From: Planctomycetota bacterium
Lineage (GTDB): Bacteria > Planctomycetota > Planctomycetia > Pirellulales > Pirellulaceae
NCBI GenBank assembly: GCA_026692845.1
Contig: JAPLNM010000049.1
Location: 52,363 to 116,362 of the forward strand
DNA length: 64,000 bases
Reading direction: 5' to 3'
Shown: positions 54,798 through 64,000 of the stretch, one piece after another
Layout of the letters: the number at the start of each line of letters is the position of its first letter
Position numbering within the stretch: position 1 is the first letter of the stretch
Translations under genes and position numbers: made by a program
Notes under the pieces: generated by a model
Seen by the model: only the letters and a program-made list of their open reading frames with translations
Told to the model about the DNA's origin: nothing
Database searches by the model: none

Positions 54798-55688
54798 TCA
54801 ATCGATCTTGCGCTCTAGGTGGTGCTCCTGGGCAATCGCGCCGTAGTAAGCCGGACGACGATCGGCCCATCGATCGATCACATGCTCCTTGGGAACGCGT
54901 ACCAGACGCTTATTCCGCGCCTTGGCGCAGTCGATCGTCGCTCGCAGGATCTGTTCGTTCTCATGCGGCGCATCCGCGATCGGATTGCCATTGGGGTCGC
55001 AGATCCGGCTATTGCCTATAAACCGAAACCCGCGTTCTGTTCCGACCCGATTGACACTCATGAAGTAAACGTTGTTCTCCAAGGCCCTGGCATTCGGAAG
55101 ATACTTCGCAAAGGTATCGGCTCCCGGTGGCCAATTCGTCGGGAGGACCAGCAAGTCCGCCCCGTCGAGTGCTAAGCACCTGGAGGACTCAGGGAACGAA
55201 CCGTCGTAACAGATATGCATGCCGATGCGCATTTGATCCACTGGAACCGCGCGATACAAACCCTCTCCCTGCGCGGTAAATCGATCGACCCCCAAATACG
55301 GCAAATGCACCTTGCGATAAGTCGCGACCACACCGCTAGGTCCAACCAACACGCAACTATTGTAAATCGTTCCCTGCGGACCAAGCTCCAAAAGCCCGAA
55401 GACCACATGCATCTTCTTGGCCAAGCAAATCTCCGCGACCGCTTCAGTAGCCGGACCGGGAATCGATTGAGCATGCGGGAGAGCTTCTTCCAAACTTGCA
55501 AAACAATATCCGCTGAGCATGCACTCTGGAAATACCACCAAGTCTGCCCCTTGCACCTGCTCGTGCTCCAACCAACCTAGGATCCGATGAAGATTCGCCT
55601 GCGTATCGGCAAAATCAACATGCGACTGCACTCCGCAGACGGTCTTAACTAAACCTGAATCGAGCAAGGAAGATGTGGTGGAACTCAT
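54798..55688 (-). CDS. Carbon-nitrogen hydrolase (nitrilase superfamily)
   Basis: A protein of 296 residues. The catalytic triad is visible: Glu55 in FPECMLSG, Lys126 in YRKVHLP and Cys160 in HICYDGSFPES. It hydrolyses an amide, nitrile or carbamoyl bond; the substrate is unknown, though the layout is like that of N-carbamoyl-putrescine or omega-amidase-type enzymes. It is downstream of pstB on the same strand (36 bases), so it may be transcribed with the phosphate operon. Confidence 0.9.
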   Translation of the reverse strand: MSSTTSSLLDSGLVKTVCGVQSHVDFADTQANLHRILGWLEHEQVQGADLVVFPECMLSGYCFASLEEALPHAQSIPGPATEAVAEICLAKKMHVVFGLLELGPQGTIYNSCVLVGPSGVVATYRKVHLPYLGVDRFTAQGEGLYRAVPVDQMRIGMHICYDGSFPESSRCLALDGADLLVLPTNWPPGADTFAKYLPNARALENNVYFMSVNRVGTERGFRFIGNSRICDPNGNPIADAPHENEQILRATIDCAKARNKRLVRVPKEHVIDRWADRRPAYYGAIAQEHHLERKID

Positions 55689-55723
55689 AATACAATGCCA
55701 AGAGCCTCTAGGGATGCGTAGAT

Positions 55724-56548
55724 CTAACCGAATCGACCGGTGACGTAATCCTCGGTTTCACTGAGCCTCGGTCGCGTAAAAATCGTCGAGGTCTCGGCCA
55801 TCTCGACAAGCCTTCCGAGATACATAAAGGCGGTGTGATCGCTGATGCGAGAGGCTTGCTGCATGTTGTGCGTAACAATCAAGATCGAGTACTCCCCCCG
55901 CAATCGATCGATCAAATCCTCGATTTTACCCGTGGCGATCGGATCGAGCGCCGAACAAGGCTCATCGAGCAGCAAAACCTCCGGGTCGCTGGCAATGGCC
56001 CTTGCAATGCACAATCGCTGTTGCTGCCCCCCAGAAAGACTCAATCCAGACTCTTTTAGCCGATCCTTGACCTCTTCCCACAACGCGGCCCCGCGAAGCG
56101 ACTGCTCACAGACCTGCATCAATATGGTCTTGTCGCGCTCGCCGTCAATCCGAAGCGGATAAACAACGTTCTCAAATATGCTCATCGGAAAAGGATTCGG
56201 CTTCTGGAATACCATCCCCATCCGCTTGCGAAGCCCAATGACATCCACCGACGGCGCAAAAATCGACTCGCCATTGAGAACCATATCCCCCTCAATCCGA
56301 ACCGACTCAATCAGATCATTCATCCGATTGACACTACGCAATAACGTCGACTTGCCACAACCGCTCGGTCCAACCAATGCCGTTACCATCCCTTTGACCA
56401 CCGGCATGGTGATGTTGTACAAGGCTTGTTTGCGGTGATAGTACAAACTGAAGTCTCGGATCGATACGACCGGTTCGCAATCGAGGACTTCTTGATGAAT
56501 CACCGATTCGAACGTTTGACCATCAGCGATCGCTTTGAGTCTATTCAT
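55724..56548 (-). CDS. pstB: Phosphate ABC transporter ATP-binding protein
   Basis: A protein of 274 residues. Walker [10 protein letters not shown] is near residue 58, the Q-loop in [10 protein letters not shown], the signature LSGGQQQR, Walker [13 protein letters not shown] and the H-loop in VTHNMQ. It is the energising subunit of the high-affinity phosphate importer. It follows pstA by 10 bases. No phoU lies in the window. Confidence 0.95.
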   Translation of the reverse strand: MNRLKAIADGQTFESVIHQEVLDCEPVVSIRDFSLYYHRKQALYNITMPVVKGMVTALVGPSGCGKSTLLRSVNRMNDLIESVRIEGDMVLNGESIFAPSVDVIGLRKRMGMVFQKPNPFPMSIFENVVYPLRIDGERDKTILMQVCEQSLRGAALWEEVKDRLKESGLSLSGGQQQRLCIARAIASDPEVLLLDEPCSALDPIATGKIEDLIDRLRGEYSILIVTHNMQQASRISDHTAFMYLGRLVEMAETSTIFTRPRLSETEDYVTGRFG

Positions 56549-56558
56549 GACGCTCTTT

Positions 56559-58733
56559 CTAGAATTGGCTCGTTTGAAACCGCTTGCGCAAACTAGCTCT
56601 CAACCAGATCGCGGTTTGATTCAGTATCGTCACGATCGAAAGCAACAACAGCGTTGCGGTGAAAACCATCGGCTTGGCCGCCTCGCTGTTTTGGCTCTGA
56701 AATCCCAACGAGTAGATCTGAAAACCCAAATGCATAAAGGACCTCGATCCATGCAAAAATGGAAACTCGGTATCGAGCGGCAACTCGGTCGCCAAAGGAA
56801 TCGCACCGACAAGCATCATCGGGGCGACCTCCCCTGCCCCTCGGGCCATCGCCAAGATAAACCCAGTGATGATCCCGGGCCTTGCATACGGCAAGACGAT
56901 CCGATGAATCGTCTGCCACTTGCCAGCCCCACACGCATAAGAGCCCTCGCGAAGCGAATTCGGTACCGCCGACAATGCCTCCTCGGTCGCGACGATCACC
57001 ACCGGCAATGTCAACAACGACAAGGTCAATGCGGCCCAAAGCAAACACCCTTTGCCAAACGTCGGATTGGGCAACTGCGCCTCGTAAAAACCATGAAAAT
57101 GCGGCGATCTAATCAACAACCAAACGATCAGCCCAAGCGTCAATAGCCATAGCAGGCCCGCCGACCATCGAAGCACCGTTCGCATCCCCGAACGCTTTGC
57201 TTCGGCTTGCCCCGAAAATATCGATACGGCAAACGCTATCAACCCAACGATCGCCAATACCCCCAAAGCCGAAAACCATGCGGCACTAGGCCAAGGCTCG
57301 AATCCTGCCTTGATCGGACCACCATCGATATACCCACCAACGATGTAACAAAAAAAAGACAACCCAAATACACCGTAGACGATGCTCGGAACCCCCGCCA
57401 AATTGTTGATGCTGATGCGTATGACACTCAATAACCAACCGCTCTTGGCATACTCTCGCATGTACAAGGCCGCCAAGACCCCAAAAGGCATCACCGCCAG
57501 CGACATGACGATCGTCATGACCACCGTCCCCCATATCGCCGGGAAAAAACCACCCTCCATGCCCGCCTCCCGAGGATCCCCAGATAGGAACTCCCACCAT
57601 CGACTCGCATAGACGCCAAGCCTCTGAAGAATCCCCAATCGGTTGGTTGGAAAGAATCGAACCATGTCCGCCAAAAGGATCGAGTGCTCCCGGAACGCTC
57701 CGACCGAAGTGCGACCATCCTCCAATCGCCTAAGCATCAAACGCCTTGATGCCTCGCCTGGTATCGTCACACTGCACATCAAGCGCTGATCTCCCAGTGA
57801 ATCAACACTGGGTGAATCGGCGCTGGGTGAATCCTGGACCATTGCCTGCACGCTCAGCGCAAGTCCAGATGGATTGGGAATTGCACCAAGCAACTCGGCC
57901 AATTCCGTCGGATCCGTTAGGCGACCTGCCTGAAGCTCCGGCCAATCGGCGCTGATCGTTCCTAACGGGTCAATGACGGGAAGCTCAAAGACCACAGTTC
58001 GCTCGGCGCGATGCGCTTCGATCCGGGCGATCCGATCGTTGAGTTCCACCATCGTCTCGTCGGCTTGCCCATTGCGCAATACAAAATTCGAAATCGCCCG
58101 TCGGGCCGATGGACTCAGTCCCTCGACCAATCCGGTTTCCGCAGCTCCCTGTAGGTCGACCTTTTCAGCCAGCTCCACACGCCGGATCCCCAAACGCGCG
58201 TCGGCAATCTGGTGGTCGATCCGCTTGAGCTCGTTCTTGGCGTCTGCCAACTCCCGATCAATCTTCGCCGTCTCCCGCATCCCCTGATCCACTAACCGAA
58301 CAAAGTCCTCCGGGGCGGCCTGGGCCCACGAAAGCTGCTTGGGGAAACCATACAAATTCCCCCACTCCTTCCGCTCAACCAACCACAAGTCCTCGGCAAG
58401 CCAAGGGGTTTGACCGACGAGGTCCGAGCTCGCGACATAAGCGAAATGCTGGTTGGAAACGTCATAATTTCCCGTCCGAAGGTAGAGCGTGTTTTTGCCA
58501 TCGAGCGAAGCCCTTGCGTAAAGCTCACCACCGACGAGTGTGCCGTCTTTGCGACCATAGATCGAATAGGTCCGTGGCCACAACGTCCAGAGCCCTTGCC
58601 AAAGAACAAAGGCAAGAAGCGAAAGAATCATCAGGCACGCAATGGCAAACATCCCTCCAGAAAGCCATACCATAGGCTCCCCCTGGGCTGCTATTTGCGA
58701 CCGCGCAGAACGCAGTTTGTTCCGTCGGATCAT
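56559..58733 (-). CDS. pstA: Phosphate ABC transporter permease PstA with large periplasmic insert
   Basis: About 724 residues from the ATG at 58731-58733 (MIRRNKLRS). One membrane segment (about 25-50) is followed by a periplasmic insert of about 350 residues, then five membrane segments with the permease EAA motif ([23 protein letters not shown], split by a loop) and [13 protein letters not shown]. Its start overlaps the pstC stop by ATGA, so they are translationally coupled. [10 protein letters not shown] near residue 305 is coded by a 15-bp repeat. Confidence 0.92.
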   Translation of the reverse strand: MIRRNKLRSARSQIAAQGEPMVWLSGGMFAIACLMILSLLAFVLWQGLWTLWPRTYSIYGRKDGTLVGGELYARASLDGKNTLYLRTGNYDVSNQHFAYVASSDLVGQTPWLAEDLWLVERKEWGNLYGFPKQLSWAQAAPEDFVRLVDQGMRETAKIDRELADAKNELKRIDHQIADARLGIRRVELAEKVDLQGAAETGLVEGLSPSARRAISNFVLRNGQADETMVELNDRIARIEAHRAERTVVFELPVIDPLGTISADWPELQAGRLTDPTELAELLGAIPNPSGLALSVQAMVQDSPSADSPSVDSLGDQRLMCSVTIPGEASRRLMLRRLEDGRTSVGAFREHSILLADMVRFFPTNRLGILQRLGVYASRWWEFLSGDPREAGMEGGFFPAIWGTVVMTIVMSLAVMPFGVLAALYMREYAKSGWLLSVIRISINNLAGVPSIVYGVFGLSFFCYIVGGYIDGGPIKAGFEPWPSAAWFSALGVLAIVGLIAFAVSIFSGQAEAKRSGMRTVLRWSAGLLWLLTLGLIVWLLIRSPHFHGFYEAQLPNPTFGKGCLLWAALTLSLLTLPVVIVATEEALSAVPNSLREGSYACGAGKWQTIHRIVLPYARPGIITGFILAMARGAGEVAPMMLVGAIPLATELPLDTEFPFLHGSRSFMHLGFQIYSLGFQSQNSEAAKPMVFTATLLLLSIVTILNQTAIWLRASLRKRFQTSQF

Positions 58734-61423
58734 AGTTGATAGGCCCGCTTGCGAAACCGCATCCGTACCCACTCGGCACACGTATTCGCCACGAGGGTAA
58801 ATATAAACAACAGCAATGCCGCCAGGAATAGCGTGTGGTAGTGGGTCGAACCCCGGGCAGCTTCAGGCAACTCCGTGGCAAGGGTCGCCGACAATGTCCG
58901 GTACCCATTGAATGGATTCCAGTCCATAAGCGGTGTATTGCCGGCTGCCATGAGTACCACCATCGTCTCTCCAATCGCCCTTCCAAAACCGATCATCAAC
59001 GCACTGAACAATCCGCTCATAGCCGTCGGAACCACCACGCGAATGGTCGTCTGCCAGACCGTCGCACCACAGCCCAACGAAGCGCTCCGCAAATGCTGCG
59101 GAACCGATTGCAACGCATCGTCTGCCAACGTGTAGACCAATGGGATGATTGCAAACCCTAAAATCCCGCCGACGAGCAAGGCATTGCGTTCTTGATACGC
59201 GCCGAGCAATCCACGCCTCGTATCCCAATCCAATCCCGTGCACACCGAGGCGGTAAGAAACGCTAGGAACAATACCGTAAGCGAGGTGAGGAAAAAAAGA
59301 ACCATCTGCCAGACGGCTTGGCCCTGGAGTCCCGTTCGCTCCGAAACCCAATCTAAAGTACCCGCCATCGGACCAGAAAAAAGCCAAACAACCCCCAGGG
59401 CCGACGGCGGAATCATCAACAAAAACCAACCCGGCCAACTCGATTGCTGCGGATCGCTAAGCCATTCTTGCATCGTCGAACCGAAAAGCCAATGCTCCAA
59501 AGGACCCGAACCCCAAACCGCTGCCATGATCGCCAGCGGTGGAATCAAGAAAATCAAGGGCAGTCGGAACTTGCGCAACGGAATCGATCGCTCGGTCGGA
59601 ATCAAAATCCAAAGATGGGCTGCCAACATAAAGAAAAACAAAATCATCCCGACCGACAACAGCACCACGAAAAGCGAATCTCGCATGATCGGGGCCAAAA
59701 CCATCGCTCCGATAAAACCAAGCACAACGCTCGGGACGCTGGCCATGAGCTCAATCAACGGCTTGAACCGCGATCTCCATGCATTGCTAAGAAACTCACT
59801 TCCAAATATCGCTGCCAAGATCGCAATCGGAGCAGCGATCAACATCGAATAAAACGTCGCCTTGAGCGTCCCGAAGATCAATGGAACCAAACTCAGTTTG
59901 GGCTCCCCCTGCGAACTGCCCGTGCTGCTTTGCCACACGTAACTAGGCTCGGGGTAACCCTCGTACCACTGCGGCTTAAAGAAACTCGCAAACGATGCTT
60001 CTGGAAAATCGCAGTCTACCAAAAAACGCTTGAATCCTTCGTTGCTGCAAACCAATAACTCCCTTCCAGATCGCGTAAAGTGCATGCGATACGAATCCCC
60101 AAGCTCGATTGGATCCAACTGGGCAATCAAACGTTCGGAGGTCACATGCAAGATCTTCAATCCCTCCACCTTGTCGGCCACCGCAACGAGTCGGTGCGTC
60201 GGAGACGAAGCGATCGCTTGGATCGCCGCATTCGAACACAAAATCCGATGGATCGTTCGCAACTCCCTACCCGAATCGCTCGTCGTCAAGGATACCGCTT
60301 CTATCTCCCCGCTCTTACTTCCCAACATCCATGTCGAACGCCCAAGAAGCGGCTCACTTGCCGATAATGCACTCACCTGCGCTGTATGGGTCGTGTACCG
60401 ATCGATCGGGGTCAGTATCCCGTTGGCACCAGGCCCCCAACGAATCACCTTGCCGCTCGGATCGACACTCTGCAAGGAGTCCTCTAAGCCACCGATCATC
60501 AATCCAGCCGGACTATGCTCGGCCGACGAATCCTTGCCAAGACCACTCGAGTCGGCTCGCCATATCTCTACATTCTGCTTGGGCTTGCCACCCAACCCGC
60601 CACGCTGCCTTTCGATTCGACCCATGGCGATCTGTCCCGAACTGCTCGTTGCCCAAGTCCCCTTCTGTGCCGAGGCAAAAAGCGATCCGTCGGAGGTCCA
60701 TACCCAATCGATCCTTTCGATCGACTCAGTATGCACTGGGATCGGTTCCAAGTACTGCGCATCGGCGAATTTGACTTTGCGAACCAACCCCGGCGATGTG
60801 ACGCGATAAACGGTCTGATCTCGAACCACCGGCTCAGCCGATCTCGATGCCAGCGTGCTTGCTAGTTCCTGATCCAGGTCGGAAATCGATGAATAGCCCA
60901 CATCGACCGTCCATAGAATCGCTCGCACCGAACCATCCTTAAGCCCCATTAGCACCGAACGGTGCTGATCGTCAAGCTTGGCCACCGAGGCGCGAATGGC
61001 TTTCCCAGAATCGACCTGCTCGGGTGGAACGATCCTCTCAAGATGCGAACCGTCGGCCATGCTGTAAACGTCCAAACTCTGATCCGGTCGCACAATCCAA
61101 ACCAGCTCGGAATACTCGTCGGTTCCAAATGCAAGCGCCTGGTTTTCATCCGAAACGCCAGACATTGGTTCGCCTGAAGAAAACCGTACCGAACTTCCAA
61201 AAGCCAAATCACTTTTTCCGAACAGAGGTATCACATTTGCCAACAGAACCAACACGACCAGTAAAACCACGATGATCGTTCCGATACCACCGACGGTGAT
61301 GATCGCTCGGGCGATGCGATCCGACCAATAGACTCCCGGCCGCGAAGATCGATTGCGACGATGCACTCGCCGTGTCAATTCCACCTGCTGGCCATCTAAT
61401 TGGGTGCTGATGATGTCCGCCAA
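58730..61423 (-). CDS. pstC: Phosphate ABC transporter permease PstC with beta-propeller-like insert
   Basis: About 897 residues from a TTG 21 bases after the pstS stop; the exact start is uncertain. One membrane segment (about 40-65) is followed by a periplasmic region of about 430 residues with repeated strands and short WD-like motifs (QALAFGTDEYSELVW, SVLMGLKDGSVRAILW). The permease core then follows, with FKPLIELMASVPSVVLGFIG and the EAA-type GFGRAIGETMVVLM. Classic PstC has about 300 residues; large inserts of this kind are known in marine proteobacteria and planctomycetes. Its last base overlaps pstA. Confidence 0.92.
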   Translation of the reverse strand: MADIISTQLDGQQVELTRRVHRRNRSSRPGVYWSDRIARAIITVGGIGTIIVVLLVVLVLLANVIPLFGKSDLAFGSSVRFSSGEPMSGVSDENQALAFGTDEYSELVWIVRPDQSLDVYSMADGSHLERIVPPEQVDSGKAIRASVAKLDDQHRSVLMGLKDGSVRAILWTVDVGYSSISDLDQELASTLASRSAEPVVRDQTVYRVTSPGLVRKVKFADAQYLEPIPVHTESIERIDWVWTSDGSLFASAQKGTWATSSSGQIAMGRIERQRGGLGGKPKQNVEIWRADSSGLGKDSSAEHSPAGLMIGGLEDSLQSVDPSGKVIRWGPGANGILTPIDRYTTHTAQVSALSASEPLLGRSTWMLGSKSGEIEAVSLTTSDSGRELRTIHRILCSNAAIQAIASSPTHRLVAVADKVEGLKILHVTSERLIAQLDPIELGDSYRMHFTRSGRELLVCSNEGFKRFLVDCDFPEASFASFFKPQWYEGYPEPSYVWQSSTGSSQGEPKLSLVPLIFGTLKATFYSMLIAAPIAILAAIFGSEFLSNAWRSRFKPLIELMASVPSVVLGFIGAMVLAPIMRDSLFVVLLSVGMILFFFMLAAHLWILIPTERSIPLRKFRLPLIFLIPPLAIMAAVWGSGPLEHWLFGSTMQEWLSDPQQSSWPGWFLLMIPPSALGVVWLFSGPMAGTLDWVSERTGLQGQAVWQMVLFFLTSLTVLFLAFLTASVCTGLDWDTRRGLLGAYQERNALLVGGILGFAIIPLVYTLADDALQSVPQHLRSASLGCGATVWQTTIRVVVPTAMSGLFSALMIGFGRAIGETMVVLMAAGNTPLMDWNPFNGYRTLSATLATELPEAARGSTHYHTLFLAALLLFIFTLVANTCAEWVRMRFRKRAYQL

Positions 61424-61444
61424 ACTATGACTAAAGTGGAAATC

Positions 61445-62461
61445 CTAAGGGTCGATGCCAAGCAATTTCAAGGCCTTGGCAGCCGTTGGCGCATCGACAG
61501 GGAACGAGCCTTCCTTGATCACCAACTCCTGACCTTCCTGGCTGAAGATAAACCTCAAAAACTCCCGTCGAACCGGATCGAGCTTGCTGCCCGGCTTATG
61601 GTTGATAGCCAAATACAAATAGCGAGCCAAAGGATAATCGCCGCTATAAGCATGCTCGGACGTCGGTGCAAATGCTTTCTGACCAGCCTTGGTGGACAAC
61701 GAAAGCGCTTTGACCGAAGCTGTTTTAAAGCCTACGCCGCTATAGCCAATAGCAAATGGGTTCTCCCCGACCGACTGGATCACCGCCGTGCTGCCAGGCT
61801 GCTCGTTGACCAAATCACCATAGTCACCGTTGCCCAGCACCTTCTCTTTGAAGAACCCGTAAGTCCCCGAGGCCGCGTTTCTTCCAAACATCGCCACATT
61901 GGCGGTCTCATACTTGCCGGTTAACCCCAAATCGCCCCACTGATCGATCGGATCGCCTCCAAGCTTCCGTGTGCTCGAGAAGATCGAATCGAGTTGGGGC
62001 AACGTTATTTCCGATAGAGGATTGTCTCGATGCACGTAGACGGCCAACAAATCGATCGCCGTAGGAATCATCATCGGTTTGTAACCAAACTTCTTTTCGA
62101 AGTCCGCGATTTCATTGCTCTTGGCGTCGCGACTCATAGGCCCAAAACTCGATGCACCTTCGATCAACGCAGGCATGGCTTTCGAAGAACCCTGCCCCTC
62201 GACCTCCGTTCGAACACCCTTGTAGTAACCCTTAAACTTCTCGGTCCAAAGCAACATCAGTGGATTCATCGAATCCGAGCCAACACTCTTGAGCTGACCC
62301 GATACCCCCGGTACCGCACGATAGGGCTTCAATGCAGGATCGACCGCCAATTGTCCCACCGCTTCGAAGCTCAGAAGCCAGCCTACCAAACAGATCAAAA
62401 CCCCCGAGAAAAACGCTCTCTCGGTTGACTTGAGCAACTCATTCCCCAACTTTTCGTGCAT
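61445..62461 (-). CDS. pstS: Phosphate-binding periplasmic protein
   Basis: A protein of 338 residues. The start at 62459-62461 has AAGGAG 8 bases upstream. A signal peptide (residues 15-35, ICLVGWLLSFEAVGQ) is followed by SVGSDSMNPL, EGQGSSKAMPALIEG and SRDAKSNE, which supply the phosphate-binding loops. It heads a pstS-pstC-pstA-pstB operon. No clear Pho box was found upstream. Confidence 0.95.
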   Translation of the reverse strand: MHEKLGNELLKSTERAFFSGVLICLVGWLLSFEAVGQLAVDPALKPYRAVPGVSGQLKSVGSDSMNPLMLLWTEKFKGYYKGVRTEVEGQGSSKAMPALIEGASSFGPMSRDAKSNEIADFEKKFGYKPMMIPTAIDLLAVYVHRDNPLSEITLPQLDSIFSSTRKLGGDPIDQWGDLGLTGKYETANVAMFGRNAASGTYGFFKEKVLGNGDYGDLVNEQPGSTAVIQSVGENPFAIGYSGVGFKTASVKALSLSTKAGQKAFAPTSEHAYSGDYPLARYLYLAINHKPGSKLDPVRREFLRFIFSQEGQELVIKEGSFPVDAPTAAKALKLLGIDP

Positions 62462-62694
62462 GGTCTAACTCCTTGGATTCGACTCAGGCCCTGTAAGCCT
62501 AAGACCCACCTTCATCTGCGGTTAATCACCAATAATTCGCTTTGTTTTGCGTTCAGAATCTAGTATCCTCTTCGAGGCGAACTAGCTCCAATGCGCCATG
62601 GCCCATTTTCGTTCAAGCCCGACAAATGGAACAGCCAACCAATATGAAGATACCGCTAAGAATCGATGAGCGAAACCGGAAAACAACGACAGAA

Positions 62695-63504
62695 ATGAAA
62701 TCCTCGATAACCTTTTCGGCAGTCCCAGAATCCCAAGGCGGACCGTTCGTCTACTGGGATTCACTCGAAGAAAGCATGCGATCGGCCAAAGTTCTTGGTT
62801 TCGACGCGATCGAAATCTTTCCACCAAGCCCAGACTACTTCCAAACCGTCGACGCAGCGATACTCGCCCAGCAAATCGGCTTGGAAATCGCTGCCGTCGG
62901 GACAGGGGCCGGTTGGCTAAAGTACAAACTCTCACTGGCCGATGCCGATCCACAAGTCCGAACTCGCGCCATGGAGTTTCTAACCTCCATGCTCGTCGTG
63001 GCCACGCAACTTGGGGCTCCGATGATCATCGGCTCGATGCAAGGTCGATCAGGACCGGACGTGACCAAAACTCAGGCCAAGGAGTTCCTGCGAGAAGGGC
63101 TCGAACGACTCGATGCGCATGCCAATGCGATCGGGGGGCAAATCCTCTACGAACCACTGAATCGATACGAGACCGACCAGTGCAATACACTGGCCCAAGG
63201 CTCAGCGATGATCCAGGGATTGTTTTGCACGAAGCTATTAGCGGATTGGTTCCACATGAACATCGAGGAGTCGGATATGGCCGAATCGATTCGCAAAGCC
63301 GGGCCAGCGATTGGTCACATCCATTTTGCCGACAGCAACCGCCAAGCCATCGGATTGGGACACCTAACGGTCCAACCGCTGATCGACGCCTTGCGTTCGA
63401 TTGGATATTGCGGTTATTTAAGCTCTGAGGTTTTCCCGTTACCCGATCCGGACCGAGCAGCAGCCAAGACTATTCGCTCGTTCGAACAATACGCCAAGTC
63501 ATAA
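62695..63504 (+). CDS. Sugar phosphate isomerase/epimerase (TIM barrel)
   Basis: About 269 residues from ATG 62695 (MKSSITFSAVP); other in-frame ATGs lie at 62644 and 62626. The AP-endonuclease-2/xylose-isomerase-like barrel shows LGFDAIEIFPP, GGQILYEPLNRYETD with a metal-binding Glu, DWFHMNIEE with a metal-binding His, and the terminal GYCGYLSSEVFP. Its substrate is unknown. It diverges from pstS across about 230 bases in which I see no genes. Confidence 0.85.
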   Translation: MKSSITFSAVPESQGGPFVYWDSLEESMRSAKVLGFDAIEIFPPSPDYFQTVDAAILAQQIGLEIAAVGTGAGWLKYKLSLADADPQVRTRAMEFLTSMLVVATQLGAPMIIGSMQGRSGPDVTKTQAKEFLREGLERLDAHANAIGGQILYEPLNRYETDQCNTLAQGSAMIQGLFCTKLLADWFHMNIEESDMAESIRKAGPAIGHIHFADSNRQAIGLGHLTVQPLIDALRSIGYCGYLSSEVFPLPDPDRAAAKTIRSFEQYAKS

Positions 63505-63589
63505 CTCCGGATTTTTGGCTATTTGTTGGTATGGACTGCTGAAAATCTGCGTATCAAACCCCTTGGCAAGCTTCGCACAAGTCCGATCG

Positions 63590-63697
63590 CCACCTGTCGC
63601 CAGACGGTGGCCGTAGCCACCTGTCGCCAGACGGTGGAGGCTTGGCAGCAGAACGGTTCGGGTTCCCCAGCCGTAGCCACCTGTCGCCAGACGGTGG
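63590..63697. repeat. Three copies of a 21-bp self-complementary repeat
   Basis: CCACCTGTCGCCAGACGGTGG occurs unchanged at 63590-63610, 63617-63637 and 63677-63697. Each copy folds into an 8-bp hairpin (CCACC-GTC with GAC-GGTGG, one bulged T, loop GCCA). Copies two and three share a longer block with CCGTAG before and AGGC after. Confidence 0.95.
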
Positions 63698-63780
63698 AGG
63701 CCTTTACTCGCGCCGCACCACCGCTTGGCAGCGGATGGCTACGAAGTACCATTCGTGCCTGTCACCATCTAATTACCCAG

Positions 63781-63999
63781 CTAACCTGCGGTGCTTCCAC
63801 CGCTTGATTCGGACTGGTTCACGCGGATCTGGGCTCTGCGGAACCTTCCGTTTTCGACGTCGAGTTCGACCGATTTCTTGCTGTAAAATAGCTTCGAGTG
63901 CCTAGTGTACTTGGTCCACTTGCGACCCCTGCTCTGGGCCTCTTTACGCATCGACTCGGGATTCCCTACTCGGCAACTCTTGCGGAAGATCCTCTTGTA
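63781..63999 (-). CDS. Partial hypothetical gene running off the right edge
   Basis: The minus strand is open from the window end to a TAG at 63781-63783 (72 codons), with no start inside the window. The peptide is Lys/Arg-rich (KRIFRKSCRVGNPESMRKEAQ, then KWTKYTRHSKLFYSKKSVELD) and ends VNQSESSGGSTAG. It looks coding and is probably the 3' end of a gene that starts outside. No function recognised. Confidence 0.5.
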   Translation of the reverse strand, partial: YKRIFRKSCRVGNPESMRKEAQSRGRKWTKYTRHSKLFYSKKSVELDVENGRFRRAQIRVNQSESSGGSTAG

Positions 64000-64000
64000 G

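Noticed and set aside
62462..62694. Pho box upstream of pstS
   Set aside because: No pair of CTGTCAT-like direct repeats could be found in the gap.
63590..63697. CRISPR array
   Set aside because: Three repeats with spacers of 6 and 39 bases and no cas genes do not make an array.

Overview
The window comes from a planctomycete, most likely Pirellulales-like. The evidence is a set of families almost confined to that phylum: two DUF1501 Tat proteins paired with DUF1549/DUF1553 planctomycete cytochromes, a DUF1559 pseudopilin with its H-x9-DG signature, a DUF1080 protein beside a Gfo/Idh/MocA oxidoreductase, a dockerin-bearing haloperoxidase, and phosphate permeases with very large periplasmic inserts. 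Base composition is moderate GC. Starts at TTG and GTG are frequent.

Layout. 1-3.3 kb is a minus operon (DUF1080, Gfo/Idh, secreted zincin with lectin-like tail). 3.4-9.3 kb holds a small HTH protein, a small secreted Cys-rich protein, a vanadium haloperoxidase, and an operon of a PaaK/CapK-like adenylating enzyme with a SufS-like PLP enzyme. 9.4-16.5 kb has a 1458-residue VWA/Gly-rich secreted protein diverging from a DUF11-repeat surface protein. 16.5-16.9 kb is a repeat cluster with a perfect 29-bp inverted repeat. 16.9-22.9 kb is a planctomycete cytochrome/DUF1501 operon that ends in an ECF sigma factor and a membrane-anchored cytochrome-like protein. 23-25.2 kb is rpsB-tsf. 25.2-28.9 kb has a hydroxyacyl-CoA dehydrogenase, an unknown 640-residue protein, a candidate structured sRNA and a DUF4404 protein. 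29.1-29.85 kb is a deleted group II intron. 29.9-34.6 kb is a second cytochrome/DUF1501 pair. 34.8-40.3 kb holds a lipoprotein-like unknown, a MerR/B12-like regulator, a sigma-70 factor and a TIGR01777 epimerase. 40.3-48.4 kb is housekeeping (recJ, 4-hydroxyproline epimerase, Nudix, CCA enzyme, serC-serA, YaiI). 48.6-50.8 kb is groES-groEL. 51-54.7 kb has a zinc-ribbon membrane protein, a STAS/HATPase partner-switch pair, a DUF1559 pseudopilin and an ACT protein. 54.8-62.5 kb is a nitrilase followed by pstSCAB. 62.6-64 kb is a TIM-barrel isomerase, a short-repeat cluster and a truncated gene at the edge.

The most notable result is a set of sigma-54 type promoters. Three sites match TGGCAC-N5-TTGCT exactly and a fourth differs by two bases. 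All are intergenic and correctly oriented: before groES-groEL, before the 1458-residue VWA protein, before the cytochrome/ECF operon, and before a ~200-nt non-coding stretch that folds into four stem-loops ending in a perfect rho-independent terminator. Together they suggest a sigma-54 regulon that includes the chaperonin and an undescribed small RNA. All calls were made by eye from the sequence; no database search was run.
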